Source: an uncultured Lachnospiraceae bacterium (GTDB taxonomy: Bacteria; Bacillota; Clostridia; Lachnospirales; Lachnospiraceae). Taken from it: DNA of 64,000 nucleotides. The DNA lies in assembly GCA_910580015.1 (NCBI GenBank), contig CAJTVT010000005.1, positions 31,317 to 95,316 of the forward strand. The letters are read 5' to 3'. Shown here piece by piece: positions 1 through 9,464 of the stretch. How positions within the stretch are numbered: position 1 is the stretch's first letter; every line of letters starts with the position of its first letter. A program made the translations under genes and the position numbers. Below the pieces are notes generated by a model that searched no databases, was not told where the DNA came from, and worked only from the letters and a program-made list of their open reading frames with translations.

Positions 1-807
1 TTGACGAAAGAGCAGATTATGGAATGTTGCAAGGACGGTTATCGATTAGGGTTTCGTACATTTGTACTTCAGGGAGGCGAGGATGGGTGTTTTACACAAG
101 AAAAACTAGAAGATCTTGTGTATACAATAAAGGCAGATTATCCAGATTGTGCGATTACACTTTCCTTGGGAGAACGGTCTAAGGAGAGCTATGAAGGGCT
201 TTTTCGAGCGGGGGCAGACCGTTATCTGTTGCGGCATGAGACGGCAGATGAAGCCCATTACCAGACACTTCACCCGAAAGAATTGTCGGTGAAAAAGCGG
301 AAACAATGTCTTTGGGATTTAAAGAAGATTGGTTATCAGACAGGAACTGGATTTATGGTGGGAAGCCCAGGACAGACCCCAGAACATTTGGCAAAGGATC
401 TGTTGTTTATTCGGGAACTGGAACCACATATGGTGGGAATTGGGCCATTTATCCCTCATCATGAGACCCCATTTGCTGGGGAACCTGGGGGAACAGTGGA
501 ACAGACATTGTTTCTGATTGGGTTATTGCGTGTGATGCTGCCAAAGCTCTTGTTACCTGCCACAACTGCCCTGGGAACGATTGATCCCAGGGGGAGGGAA
601 AAAGGAATTTTGGCAGGGGCAAATGTGGTGATGCCGAATCTGTCTCCCACCTCTGTTCGGAAAAAATATGAACTTTATGACAACAAAATCTGTACTGGAG
701 ATGAGGCGGCAGAATGTCGCAGTTGTTTGAATCGTAGAATGGAAAAGATTGGTTATCGTTTGGTAATAGATCGTGGAGATTATGGTGTAAAATGTTTGGA
801 GGACTAA
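1..807 (+). CDS. hydE: [FeFe]-hydrogenase maturase HydE, C-terminal part
   Basis: This is the last 268 residues of HydE, a radical-SAM enzyme that works with HydG and HydF to assemble the diiron subcluster of [FeFe]-hydrogenase in the cytoplasm. The stretch FRTFVLQGGED near residue 20, the TGFMVGSPGQT segment around residue 117 and the PNLSPTSVRKKYELYDNKIC tail are typical of the family. The CX3CX2C cluster motif is absent because the gene is cut by the window edge: full-length HydE is about 350 residues, so some 80 N-terminal residues lie upstream and the TTG at position 1 is not a real start. hydG follows after 13 bases, so the two are surely co-transcribed. The family assignment is secure; the missing N-terminus cannot be checked here. 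Confidence 0.93.
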   Translation: MTKEQIMECCKDGYRLGFRTFVLQGGEDGCFTQEKLEDLVYTIKADYPDCAITLSLGERSKESYEGLFRAGADRYLLRHETADEAHYQTLHPKELSVKKRKQCLWDLKKIGYQTGTGFMVGSPGQTPEHLAKDLLFIRELEPHMVGIGPFIPHHETPFAGEPGGTVEQTLFLIGLLRVMLPKLLLPATTALGTIDPRGREKGILAGANVVMPNLSPTSVRKKYELYDNKICTGDEAAECRSCLNRRMEKIGYRLVIDRGDYGVKCLED

Positions 808-820
808 AGGAGGATAAAAT

Positions 821-2239
821 ATGTACAATGTTATGTCACCAAAAGCAGAAGAATTTATTAGCCATGAAGAGATTTTGGAATCTCTGGCGTATGCACAGGA
901 CAATAGGAACAATCGGGAATTGATTGATAAAATTCTTGACAAAGCGAGGGAAAAAAAGGGTCTGTCTCATCGGGAAGCAGCCGTATTATTAGATTGTGAA
1001 CTTGAAGACAAGAACCAGGAAATTTATGCCCTTGCGGAACAGATCAAAAAGGATTTTTATGGAAATCGCATTGTGATGTTTGCGCCATTGTATTTGTCAA
1101 ATTATTGTATTAATGGCTGTGAATATTGTCCATATCATTTGAAAAATAAGCACATAGCCAGAAAGAAATTGACCCAGGAGGAGATTGTCAAAGAGGTGAC
1201 AGCGCTGCAGGATATGGGACATAAACGATTGGCCTTGGAAGCAGGAGAGGATCCCGTGAATAACCCGATTGAGTATATCTTGGAATGTATCAAGACAATC
1301 TATGGCATTAAGCATAAGAATGGGGCAATCCGCCGTGTCAATGTCAATATTGCAGCTACTACAGTGGAGAATTACCAGAAGTTAAAAGAGGCAGGCATTG
1401 GCACTTATATCTTATTCCAAGAGACTTACAATAAGGAATCATATGAGAAACTGCATCCAACAGGACCAAAACATGATTATGCATATCATACGGAAGCTAT
1501 GGACCGTGCTATGGATGGTGGGATAGATGATGTGGGTTTAGGGGTGTTGTTTGGACTGAATAATTATCAATATGATTTTATTGGAATTTTGATGCATGCA
1601 GAGCATTTAGAAGCCTATAAAGGGGTAGGTCCTCATACCATCAGTGTTCCACGTCTGCGTCGTGCAGATGATATTGACCCAGATGTATTTGACAATGGCA
1701 TTTCAGATGAGATGTTTGCAAAAATAGTGGCCTGTATTCGAATTGCAGTACCCTATACGGGGATGATTGTGTCCACCAGAGAGAGCCAGAAATGTCGAGA
1801 GAAGGTTCTGCATTTAGGAATTTCACAGATCAGTGGAGCTTCCAGAACCAGCGTGGGAGGTTACGCTGAGCCAGAACCAGAGGAGGAAAATTCGGCGCAA
1901 TTTGATGTTAGCGATAACCGTACCTTGGATGAAGTGGTGAAATGGTTGATGGAGATGGGATATGTTCCCAGTTTCTGCACAGCATGTTATCGAGAAGGTA
2001 GAACAGGAGATCGATTTATGACACTGTTAAAAAGTGGGCAGATTGTCAACTGTTGTCATCCCAACGCCCTTATGACCTTAAAGGAATATTTAGAGGATTA
2101 TGCCTCAGAGGAGACTTGTGCAGTGGGAAATCAGCTTATAGAAAAAGAACTGGATGTGATCACCAATCCTAAGGTGAAAGAGAAAGTGATAGATTATCTT
2201 GCCAATATCCACAAAGGACAGCGAGATTTTCGGTTTTAG
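821..2239 (+). CDS. hydG: [FeFe]-hydrogenase maturase HydG
   Basis: HydG is a radical-SAM tyrosine lyase that supplies the CO and cyanide ligands of the hydrogenase H-cluster. The 472-residue length is normal for the family. The SAM-cluster motif is C96-INGC-EYC (C96, C100, C103), and a second cluster-binding motif starts at C386 as CTACYREGRTGDR followed by VNCCHPNAL, the CX2C...C pattern that marks HydG and separates it from ThiH. The start is backed by AAAGGAGG 8 bases upstream. It sits 13 bases after hydE in the same direction. HydF and the hydrogenase are not in the window, so they must be encoded elsewhere. Presence of both maturases implies hydrogen metabolism in an anaerobe. Confidence 0.96.
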   Translation: MYNVMSPKAEEFISHEEILESLAYAQDNRNNRELIDKILDKAREKKGLSHREAAVLLDCELEDKNQEIYALAEQIKKDFYGNRIVMFAPLYLSNYCINGCEYCPYHLKNKHIARKKLTQEEIVKEVTALQDMGHKRLALEAGEDPVNNPIEYILECIKTIYGIKHKNGAIRRVNVNIAATTVENYQKLKEAGIGTYILFQETYNKESYEKLHPTGPKHDYAYHTEAMDRAMDGGIDDVGLGVLFGLNNYQYDFIGILMHAEHLEAYKGVGPHTISVPRLRRADDIDPDVFDNGISDEMFAKIVACIRIAVPYTGMIVSTRESQKCREKVLHLGISQISGASRTSVGGYAEPEPEEENSAQFDVSDNRTLDEVVKWLMEMGYVPSFCTACYREGRTGDRFMTLLKSGQIVNCCHPNALMTLKEYLEDYASEETCAVGNQLIEKELDVITNPKVKEKVIDYLANIHKGQRDFRF

Positions 2240-2374
2240 AATATCGTGCAACAGGCATTATTTACAACAAAAAAAAGCCTTTCCAAACATAAACACTGTG
2301 GAATATGATTTATTAATACGATACAATACACAGTAGAATATTTATGTTGTTATACCAAAGGGAGGGACATGTAC

Positions 2375-3100
2375 ATGAAAATTAGTGGAATTAGCGGACA
2401 AATGAGTCCTGTTGGCGGTTTTTCAAATGCAGATCCTGAGACAAAAAGTCTTCAGAAACAGATTGCAGAAAAACAGAAGCAGCTTCAGGAGCTTTCTTCC
2501 AATGAGGAAATGAGCATGGAAGAAAAGATGAAAAAGCGTCAAGATATTCAAAAAGAAATTACAGATTTGAACAACCAGCTTCGACAACATCAGATTGACC
2601 AAAGAAAAGAAAAACAGCAGGCTAATCGTTCTCCTATGGATGATATGATGGGTGAAAATAAGGACACAAAGGCGAAGAAGGGGACGAACCAGAGCGCAGG
2701 GATGTCTCAGGCAAGTATGAAGGCTATGATCACAGCAGATTCTGCCATGAACCAGGCGAAAGTCTATGAGAGTGTAGCCACAGATATGGAAGGAAGAGCC
2801 AAAATTCTTGCGTCGGAGATCAAGACGGATGCAGCACATGGTGGCAATGTAGAGGACAAACAGGAAGAGCTAGCTGAAGTAGAAGAGAAAGCACAAAAAG
2901 CAATATCTGGGCAGGTTTCCCAATTGACGGACGCCAATAAAACTATGGATGAAGCAGCGAAAGAGACAGACAAGACAGAAGAACGTGCAAAAGAGGAAGA
3001 GGACACAAAAGCTGTGAAACAGTTAGATCCAGAGCAAGTTTTGGTGGAACAGCAGGAGTCCAAACCAGAAGTGTATGTTCCCATTGATATTCGCCTGTAA
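2375..3100 (+). CDS. FlxA-like coiled-coil protein
   Basis: A 241-residue, highly charged protein. Residues about 20-75 form a coiled coil rich in Gln, Lys and Glu (SLQKQIAEKQKQLQELS), a pattern like the FlxA-like family, which in enterobacteria is controlled with the flagellar genes. The middle has a Met/Ser segment (SAGMSQASMKAMITADSAMN) followed by a second acidic helix and a tail ending YVPIDIRL. There is no signal peptide or membrane segment. ATG codons occur at 2369 and 2375; the GGAGGG at 2361-2366 is only 2 bases from the first but 8 from the second, so 2375 is preferred. A strong terminator follows. The gene is monocistronic. Function is unknown; a flagellar link is an inference from the family and from the flagellin genes 28 kb away. 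Confidence 0.7.
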   Translation: MKISGISGQMSPVGGFSNADPETKSLQKQIAEKQKQLQELSSNEEMSMEEKMKKRQDIQKEITDLNNQLRQHQIDQRKEKQQANRSPMDDMMGENKDTKAKKGTNQSAGMSQASMKAMITADSAMNQAKVYESVATDMEGRAKILASEIKTDAAHGGNVEDKQEELAEVEEKAQKAISGQVSQLTDANKTMDEAAKETDKTEERAKEEEDTKAVKQLDPEQVLVEQQESKPEVYVPIDIRL

Positions 3101-3149
3101 AGGGTGACGAATGTCTGGAATTAGTATTTGAAACATTAGCAGGAAGAAT

Positions 3150-3192
3150 AAGCTCATTTGTTTCTTGACAGAAACAGATGAGTTTATTTTTA
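3150..3192 (+). terminator. rho-independent terminator
   Basis: A 15-base stem (3150-3164 with 3171-3185, one G-U pair) closes on a six-base loop and is followed by TTATTTTTAT. It ends the FlxA-like gene. The remaining bases to 3525 hold no open frame or motif that I can recognise. Confidence 0.85.
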
Positions 3193-3193
3193 T

Positions 3194-3525
3194 GAATATA
3201 AAATTATGTAAGAAAGTGCTAAATGTTGATTCTGTAAAACATAGATTAAAATCGATTATTCTTGCCATGGCCGCAGCCTTTGGATATAATAGAAACAAGC
3301 ACTTAGAAAGCAGGCGAACTCCATGCTTAATATGATATTGTGATACACAAGGCCAAGGAAGTTTGTCTTGAATCACATTAGCCGCAATAGCAGAGAGGTA
3401 TCATACCTTATGTGGCGGTGTATATCAATGATGCGAAGAGACAATTTTTTGACATTTTGTATTATTAAGCTGAGGTTTGCCAGCATAGGATAAATTAACA
3501 AGAAACCAACCAGAGGAATGAAATC
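3194..3525. other. gene-free stretch, nothing recognised
   Basis: About 330 bases between the terminator at 3150-3192 and the next gene. I see no convincing frame, repeat or riboswitch. A TTGACA occurs at 3449-3454, but no acceptable -10 lies 16-18 bases downstream, so I do not call a promoter. Short stretches translate into plausible peptides but carry stops, so a decayed gene is possible and unproven. Confidence 0.4.
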
Positions 3526-4530
3526 ATGAGCATACAAGATAAAGTAGAACATATCTTAAAGAATATCCATTTGTTGTTTTCAAGGAGTCAGATTTATGAC
3601 GAAAGCGGTCAATGGATTATTGTAGAGAAATCCCAATTCTTTGATCTGTTAGAGGAGTTAAATCTTGCAATTTATGAGGTGATGGATCAGTATGAGGCAA
3701 CTACACAGAAACATGAGTTGGCAAAGCGGCGGTGTGAAAAACAGGGAGAAGAGATTATACAAAAGGCCAACAGACATGCAGACGATATTTATGCAGCGTC
3801 CATTATGTATACAGACGATGCCATAAATCGCATATGCCACATTATGGAGGATGCCAACGAGTCCGTCAAGAAGATTTATAACAAACTCAATACACAGATG
3901 GAAGAAGAACGAGAGCGGGTCCGCCATAATCAATTAGAATTGACAGGGCAACTTCAGGATTTTGCAGACACCCAGAAATATGTTAAAATTATCGAAGAAA
4001 TTAATAAAAAATTGGAACGGGAGCGCTTACAGGAGATTCAGGGAATGAAAGAAAAACGGATTCAGAATGAGGGCAAATCCTATTCCGCAGTTCAACCGGA
4101 AATACGGGTAAATCAGGCGTATTTTGAGCGCGCTGGAAAGAGTTATGAATTGACAAAGCCAGAGATCAATCCCCGTAAAGAAGAAGAACAGAGTCTTGCG
4201 AGGGTGACAGGAAAAGAGTTTGCGGAAAGCCTGCGGCGCCGAGCAGCAAAAACAAAAGAAAAATCTTTGGAAATTACGGATATGTCTGAAGAAATAGAAG
4301 ATATGCCGCAAAAAGAGCTTGATTTTGGCACGGAGATTGAAACAATATCTCAAGGAATTTTAGAAGGTGTGGACGAAGTATATCAAGAGGAGACAGTTTC
4401 TCCTGAGGAAGCGCCGGAAATTTATGTCGATCTGGATGCAGAGTATTTTAAATGGAAAGAAGGGGAGGGAACAGAAGAAACTGCGCCCGCAGGGAAAAAA
4501 GGGCGTAGATTATTGTTCGGCAGGAAATAA
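3526..4530 (+). CDS. coiled-coil protein of unknown function (DivIVA/AtpF-like helices)
   Basis: A 334-residue protein made mainly of long charged helices. Residues about 35-165 are continuous coiled coil (EVMDQYEATTQKHELAKRRC; RLQEIQGMKEKR further on) and resemble the cytoplasmic coiled coils of DivIVA-type or ATP-synthase b-type proteins, but no N-terminal DivIVA membrane-binding motif and no transmembrane helix is visible. The C-terminal third is acidic and low in complexity, and the protein ends in a basic tail, GKKGRRLLFGRK. The ATG at 3526 has AGAGGAATG upstream. It stands alone, with its terminator not obvious. I do not recognise a specific family. A structural role in cell shape or division is possible only by analogy. 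Confidence 0.65.
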   Translation: MSIQDKVEHILKNIHLLFSRSQIYDESGQWIIVEKSQFFDLLEELNLAIYEVMDQYEATTQKHELAKRRCEKQGEEIIQKANRHADDIYAASIMYTDDAINRICHIMEDANESVKKIYNKLNTQMEEERERVRHNQLELTGQLQDFADTQKYVKIIEEINKKLERERLQEIQGMKEKRIQNEGKSYSAVQPEIRVNQAYFERAGKSYELTKPEINPRKEEEQSLARVTGKEFAESLRRRAAKTKEKSLEITDMSEEIEDMPQKELDFGTEIETISQGILEGVDEVYQEETVSPEEAPEIYVDLDAEYFKWKEGEGTEETAPAGKKGRRLLFGRK

Positions 4531-4653
4531 AGCGCAAAAAGGTCTATCAGGAAAAGATAAATTTCACCATACATGGTTCTAAATCATTTGAGATTACAAC
4601 CATAAGGTATATCAATCTTATTTTCCAATAGACCCTAATTTTTGGAACATATA

Positions 4654-5628
4654 TTACACTTCATTTACAAGTTCTAGTCCCTGCTCCAGAGCACGGGCGT
4701 TTCCCATGGTTTCCACAGCGATGGCCTGCATCGCCTCAGAAGTAAAAAATCCCATATGGGAGGTGACTAACACATTGGGAAAGGTCATCAGTCGAGCCAG
4801 CGTATTGTCCTTTATAATTTCATCCGATAAATCTTCGTAAAATACACCATTCTCCTCCTCATAGACATCCAGACCTACTCCAGCAATTTTCTTTTCCAGA
4901 AGTCCATCAATTAATGCATTGGTGTCAATGAGCGCGCCACGGGAAGTGTTGATCAGATAGACGTTCTGCTGCATCTGTTTTATAGCATCTCGGTCTATAA
5001 TATGATAAGTGTCCTTGGTAAGTGGACAGTGCAGAGAAATTACATGGGATTTTGCAAAAAGTTCTGTAAGTTCTACGTATTCCACATCCAGATTTTTATC
5101 TGGATACAGATCATAGGCGTATACTTTCATCTGAAAACCTTTCAGAATGCGAATCATGGACTGTCCAATTTTACCTGTTCCGATGATTCCTGCCGTTTTC
5201 TGATGGAGGTCTGTGCCCATCAGTCCGTTGATGCTCATATTAAAATCCCTAGTCCGAGTGTAAGCACGATGCGTGAAGCGGTTTATGGTAAGCAACATAG
5301 CAGTAGCATATTCTGCAACGGCTTCCGGAGAATAGCTTGGCACACGCAGGACATGAATCCTGCCTTTTGCAGCTTCCATATCCACATGGTTGAATCCTGC
5401 GGAGCGCAAAAGAATTGCCTTCACATTCATTTCACAGAGCTGGTCAATCATCTCAGCAGTAATTTGATCGTTGATAAAAATACAGATAGCCTCACAACCT
5501 GCGGCAAGGTTTAGCGTATTGGGACGGCAGGGAGCTTCCAAAAATAACAGTTCCATCTTATATTGTTCTGCCATAGGCTCAAACCATATGCGGTCATAAG
5601 GTTTTGTTGTGTAAAATGCAATTTTCAT
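4654..5628 (-). CDS. D-2-hydroxyacid dehydrogenase, D-lactate dehydrogenase-like
   Basis: A 324-residue NAD-dependent dehydrogenase of the D-isomer-specific 2-hydroxyacid family, cytoplasmic, likely reducing pyruvate or a related 2-oxoacid. The Rossmann motif GTGKIG starts near residue 150, followed by the acidic VYAYDLYPD strand. The catalytic trio is visible: Arg in NTSRGALID, Glu in GVGLDVYEEENG and His in VTSHMGFFT. The length and the final ALEQGLELVNEV tail fit the fermentative LdhA branch rather than SerA, which has an ACT domain. The start has AAAAGGAGACAATAAT just upstream. It is divergent from the two-component genes that follow, with 192 bases between. The exact substrate cannot be read from sequence. 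Confidence 0.88.
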   Translation of the reverse strand: MKIAFYTTKPYDRIWFEPMAEQYKMELLFLEAPCRPNTLNLAAGCEAICIFINDQITAEMIDQLCEMNVKAILLRSAGFNHVDMEAAKGRIHVLRVPSYSPEAVAEYATAMLLTINRFTHRAYTRTRDFNMSINGLMGTDLHQKTAGIIGTGKIGQSMIRILKGFQMKVYAYDLYPDKNLDVEYVELTELFAKSHVISLHCPLTKDTYHIIDRDAIKQMQQNVYLINTSRGALIDTNALIDGLLEKKIAGVGLDVYEEENGVFYEDLSDEIIKDNTLARLMTFPNVLVTSHMGFFTSEAMQAIAVETMGNARALEQGLELVNEV

Positions 5629-5820
5629 ATTATTGTCTCCTTTTTGTCAGTATGCCCTAAAATAAAAAGGGTATGTCAAAATTTGTATGATATTTAAAAA
5701 ATCTTAATAAAATACCCTGCCGTAACTTAAAAAACAATTGATATAATACTTTTACAGTCCTTCTTGTTTATGTATAATAAAAAAGTCGGTATTCCCGATA
5801 GAAAAAGAGAGGTGAAGGAA

Positions 5821-6519
5821 ATGAAAAGTATTCTGGTATGTGATGATGACAAGGAGATTGTGGATGCCATTGAGATATATCTACAACAGGAGGGATACAA
5901 TATCCTCAAAGCGTATGATGGAGAGCAGGCTCTAAAGGTGTTAAAGGAACAGGAAGTTCATCTGTTGATTATCGATGTGATGATGCCGAAAATGGACGGC
6001 ATACGCGCTACCTTAAAAATCCGTGAGGACAGCAGTATTCCAATTATTATCTTGTCAGCGAAATCGGAAGATGCTGATAAAATTTTGGGGTTGAATATCG
6101 GAGCGGACGATTATGTGACAAAGCCCTTTAATCCTTTGGAACTGGTTGCCCGTGTGAAATCTCAGCTCAGGCGTTACACCCAACTTGGAAATGTTGCGGA
6201 GAGCAGCAAACGGATTTATCAGGTTGGAGGGCTTTTGATCAATGATGATTTAAAGGAGGTAACGGTGGAAGATGAGCTTGTGAAGTTGACGCCAATTGAG
6301 TACAATATTCTGTTGCTGTTAGTAAAAAATCAGGGAAAGGTATTCTCCATCAATCAAATTTACGAGAGCATTTGGAATGAGGATGCCATTGGCGCAGACA
6401 ATACGGTAGCAGTACATATCAGGCATATCAGAGAGAAAATTGAGATTAATCCCAAGGAGCCAAGATATCTCAAGGTGGTATGGGGGGTAGGATATAAGAT
6501 AGAAAAATCAACAAAGTAG
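5821..6519 (+). CDS. OmpR/PhoB-type response regulator
   Basis: A 232-residue DNA-binding response regulator. The receiver domain (residues 1-115) has the acidic pocket D8-D9-D10, the phospho-acceptor D52 in LLIIDVMMPKMDG, the conserved Ser in IILSAKSE and Lys in DYVTKPFNP. The C-terminal winged helix (about 130-230) contains LTPIEYNILLLLVKNQGKVF and RHIREKIE, typical of OmpR/VanR regulators. The frame is open back to 5764, but the ATG at 5821 begins the receiver fold exactly and has GAGAGGTGAAGG upstream. The stop lies 13 bases before the sensor kinase gene, so the two form a two-component pair. Targets are unknown; the neighbouring genes give no clear clue. Confidence 0.93.
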   Translation: MKSILVCDDDKEIVDAIEIYLQQEGYNILKAYDGEQALKVLKEQEVHLLIIDVMMPKMDGIRATLKIREDSSIPIIILSAKSEDADKILGLNIGADDYVTKPFNPLELVARVKSQLRRYTQLGNVAESSKRIYQVGGLLINDDLKEVTVEDELVKLTPIEYNILLLLVKNQGKVFSINQIYESIWNEDAIGADNTVAVHIRHIREKIEINPKEPRYLKVVWGVGYKIEKSTK

Positions 6520-6532
6520 AGGTGGTGATGGA

Positions 6533-9238
6533 GTGAAAAGATGGCGGTATTCTGTTGGACTGAAAGCAGCGGCAGCAGCAGCCATTCAGATTTTGTCAGT
6601 GATATTTGTAATTTGCCTTATGATCCTCATTATGCTGTTTCATAAAGATGTATTTAATTTTGAAGAGAAAAGAAGTACGCCTTACGAATCTTCTAATTAT
6701 TTTACTAACCAGTTAAAAGAGGCAGCCCAGGAGATCCTAGAATTTTGTGAGTTGCGTCGGGATTTTGAGACAAATCAGGTGTTTGATCCCAACAAGCCTG
6801 TAGATATCTGGCAGTATTATGAACGGCAAGAGATTTCGCAGGGTAAGAAAAATAAAAAAAATGCAGTGATTTACAATCTGGGAGATTTGGCAGAGTGGTC
6901 AAGAGCATATACAACTTCTGTTTATGAATTTGTGTCTGAATATGAGATAGATAACGGAATTTCGCAGCGGCGGATTATTTATAAAAATGGTGAAAATGTA
7001 TTCAGTGAAGAGAAGAGTATTTCCGGTTTTATGGATTTGGCTCCTGAGTTAAGAGACAGAGTTATTGAAAACGTGGAATATTATTATGGCGGCTCTTATA
7101 GTACCACTGGAGATATGGGTGTAAACCAGGAGTATTTTCGCTCAGGAGACATCGACACGGCAGAAGTTGTTGTGACTGAGACGAAAGAGGAAAGCTTCAC
7201 AGAAGAAGAACTGCAAGGAGTCATTCAGAAGGTGCTCAATGGGCAGCTTTATGGCCTAGATGCAGAGGAATTGGAGTGGCTTTTGATTAGTATGGACAAT
7301 ATGAGATTTGTCAATCATTCTGTTGCATATGATTTTATCGATGAAAAATATCTTCCCAAGAATGGAGTTGGAATCTGGGAAAATTTTATGGGTGGAGCGG
7401 TTTCTTTGGAAGATATGCAAAATTCTTATCGTGCATTGGATTATACACTTGAGCAGATTGGGCAGAAAGTAAGGCAATATCGAGAATGTCTGAATATGTA
7501 TCACAATGCTACTACTGGAAGTAATTTGTCGTATTGGATTAGCCGAGATATGGAAAGTGCTGCCTATACTAATATGAAGGACAGTAAATCCTCGGCGTTA
7601 GCCGAATACGGAAAGAATCTTGGAAAGTATCTGCTGTACCGAGAAAATGATATACATTTTGAGACCAATATCAATGGCATGGAGGAATATTTCTATCAGC
7701 ACATAGAGCCTGTATATGGTAACAAAGGAAGTGTACTGTTTCTTGGTTTTGATACCTCATTTCCCTATCCAGACAAATTTCAGGAGGCGAAACAGGAATA
7801 TCATAAGATGCACCCCTGGGTACAGATTTGTATGTGGGGGGCAGGGTTAAGCTTTCTTACCATTTTGATTGTCTTTATATACCTTAGTATTGTTGCTGGT
7901 AAAAAAGATGACAGTGGGAAAGTACATTTAAATTTATTTGACCGGATTCCTACAGAATTTTTGCTGCTTCTGTTCGTGGTGGAGATTATAGTTTCCGTCT
8001 GGGCAGGCGGAAAGGTGCTATATCAGTATGAGGGCAGCTATCAAACCCTAATGATGATAGGGGGAGGGATTACATTTGTAGGAACGGCGTTTTTGATGGT
8101 GTTTTACTTAAGCTTTGTCCGACGCATTCGGGCGGGAGGACTTTGGTCTGGCAGTATGATAGGCTGGTTTTTTCAGGGAATTGGATTGTTATTTACCAGT
8201 CGGAAATCCCTAACCAAAATGGTAATCTGGTTTGTATTGCACCTTATGGCATGTGTGATTCTCCTTCCAATGATTGCGGCATATTATAATGATGATATTC
8301 ATGTTCTTGGAGTGGTAATGTTTAGTATTCTCTGTGGTGTTGAGGGCGTTTTGATTATCCGAGAGGGAGTACAGCGCAATAAGGTCCTGGATGGAATCGG
8401 CAAGATTGCCAGTGGAGATCTGGAATACAAAATTGCAGAGAAGGAATTGAAGGGGGATAATTGTAGGCTTGCCCAGGCGGTAAATACGATCGGGGAGGGC
8501 TTGTATCATGCAGTGGATGCCAGTATGAAAAATGAGCGATTACAGGCAGATTTGATTACCAATGTCTCCCACGATATCAAGACGCCGCTTACGTCTATCA
8601 TTAACTATGTGGATTTGTTGAAACGGGAGAAACTGGACAATGAAAGGGCACAAGGGTATATTGCTGTGTTGGAAAGCAAATCCCAGCGTTTAAAACAACT
8701 GGCAGAGGATTTGGTGGAAGCTTCCAGAATTAGTTCTGGCAATATTAAGCTGGAGATGGAACGGATTAATCTGGTGGAGCTGGTGCATCAGACGGAAGGA
8801 GAATTTGCGGAACGGTTCGAAAAGCGCAGTTTGCAAGTCATGTCTAACCTTCCGAGAGAATCAGTGATTATTCTTGCGGATGGCAGACGGATTTGGAGGG
8901 TACTGGAAAATTTATACAACAATGTGGCCAAATACGCCATGGAGCACACCAGAGTTTATGTGGATATGGAGGCAGATGGAAGCCAGGTATTATTTTCCAT
9001 TAAAAATATTTCAGAGAATCCGTTGAACATTCCAGCAGAGGAATTGACAGAACGATTTATCCGAGGTGATATTTCTAGGAGTACAGAAGGAAGTGGATTA
9101 GGACTTTCCATTGCAAAGAATCTTATGACCATGATGGGTGGAACATTTGATATTTATCTGGATGGCGATTTGTTTAAGGTGATGATCCGTTTTCGTCAGG
9201 AGCAGCCCAACCAGGAAAATCAAGAAAAAACGGAATAA
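6533..9238 (+). CDS. large membrane sensor histidine kinase
   Basis: A 901-residue kinase, partner of the regulator upstream. Residues about 13-37 form one transmembrane helix, then some 390 residues lie outside the cell with no domain I recognise, followed by about six hydrophobic helices between residues 430 and 630. The cytoplasmic part has a HAMP-like linker, an H-box VSHDIKTPLTSIINY with phospho-acceptor H680, an N-box RVLENLYNNVAKYA, and a G-box GSGLGLSIAKNLM. The GTG start is 13 bases after the regulator stop and has AGAGGTGG upstream. The kinase core resembles VanS-type HisKA/HATPase_c proteins, but the sensor part is much larger than usual, so the stimulus is probably extracellular and cannot be named. 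Confidence 0.9.
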   Translation: MKRWRYSVGLKAAAAAAIQILSVIFVICLMILIMLFHKDVFNFEEKRSTPYESSNYFTNQLKEAAQEILEFCELRRDFETNQVFDPNKPVDIWQYYERQEISQGKKNKKNAVIYNLGDLAEWSRAYTTSVYEFVSEYEIDNGISQRRIIYKNGENVFSEEKSISGFMDLAPELRDRVIENVEYYYGGSYSTTGDMGVNQEYFRSGDIDTAEVVVTETKEESFTEEELQGVIQKVLNGQLYGLDAEELEWLLISMDNMRFVNHSVAYDFIDEKYLPKNGVGIWENFMGGAVSLEDMQNSYRALDYTLEQIGQKVRQYRECLNMYHNATTGSNLSYWISRDMESAAYTNMKDSKSSALAEYGKNLGKYLLYRENDIHFETNINGMEEYFYQHIEPVYGNKGSVLFLGFDTSFPYPDKFQEAKQEYHKMHPWVQICMWGAGLSFLTILIVFIYLSIVAGKKDDSGKVHLNLFDRIPTEFLLLLFVVEIIVSVWAGGKVLYQYEGSYQTLMMIGGGITFVGTAFLMVFYLSFVRRIRAGGLWSGSMIGWFFQGIGLLFTSRKSLTKMVIWFVLHLMACVILLPMIAAYYNDDIHVLGVVMFSILCGVEGVLIIREGVQRNKVLDGIGKIASGDLEYKIAEKELKGDNCRLAQAVNTIGEGLYHAVDASMKNERLQADLITNVSHDIKTPLTSIINYVDLLKREKLDNERAQGYIAVLESKSQRLKQLAEDLVEASRISSGNIKLEMERINLVELVHQTEGEFAERFEKRSLQVMSNLPRESVIILADGRRIWRVLENLYNNVAKYAMEHTRVYVDMEADGSQVLFSIKNISENPLNIPAEELTERFIRGDISRSTEGSGLGLSIAKNLMTMMGGTFDIYLDGDLFKVMIRFRQEQPNQENQEKTE

Positions 9239-9296
9239 TCCAATAATTTTGCCTTGCATTTCTGTGGTCGGCACTTTATAATGGTGAAATAGGAAG

Positions 9297-9335
9297 AAGT
9301 AAGCCGATGGAGGTTCCATTGGCTTATTTCGTCTT
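9297..9335 (+). terminator. hairpin, possible terminator
   Basis: A 15-base near-perfect stem (9297-9311 with 9315-9329) with a three-base loop lies 58 bases after the sensor kinase gene. The trailing bases are TTTCGTCTTAT, so the U tract is weak. It probably ends the two-component operon. Confidence 0.5.
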
Positions 9336-9464
9336 ATCATAAATTCCGAGGATTTTTCCATTCCCGGAGGGGGATCTGTTTGGCATTTTCCTTATTGGAC
9401 AGACAGAAAAAGTTATGATTGCATTGCAGTTGAAATAAAACGAACGAAATTAGGAGGACAGAAT

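Noticed and set aside
2285..2330. A sigma-D-like TAAA...CGATAC pair before the FlxA-like gene.
   Set aside because: The spacer is about 24 bases, far beyond the 14-16 expected.
3440..3480. TTGACA at 3449 as a promoter.
   Set aside because: No acceptable -10 element 16-18 bases downstream.
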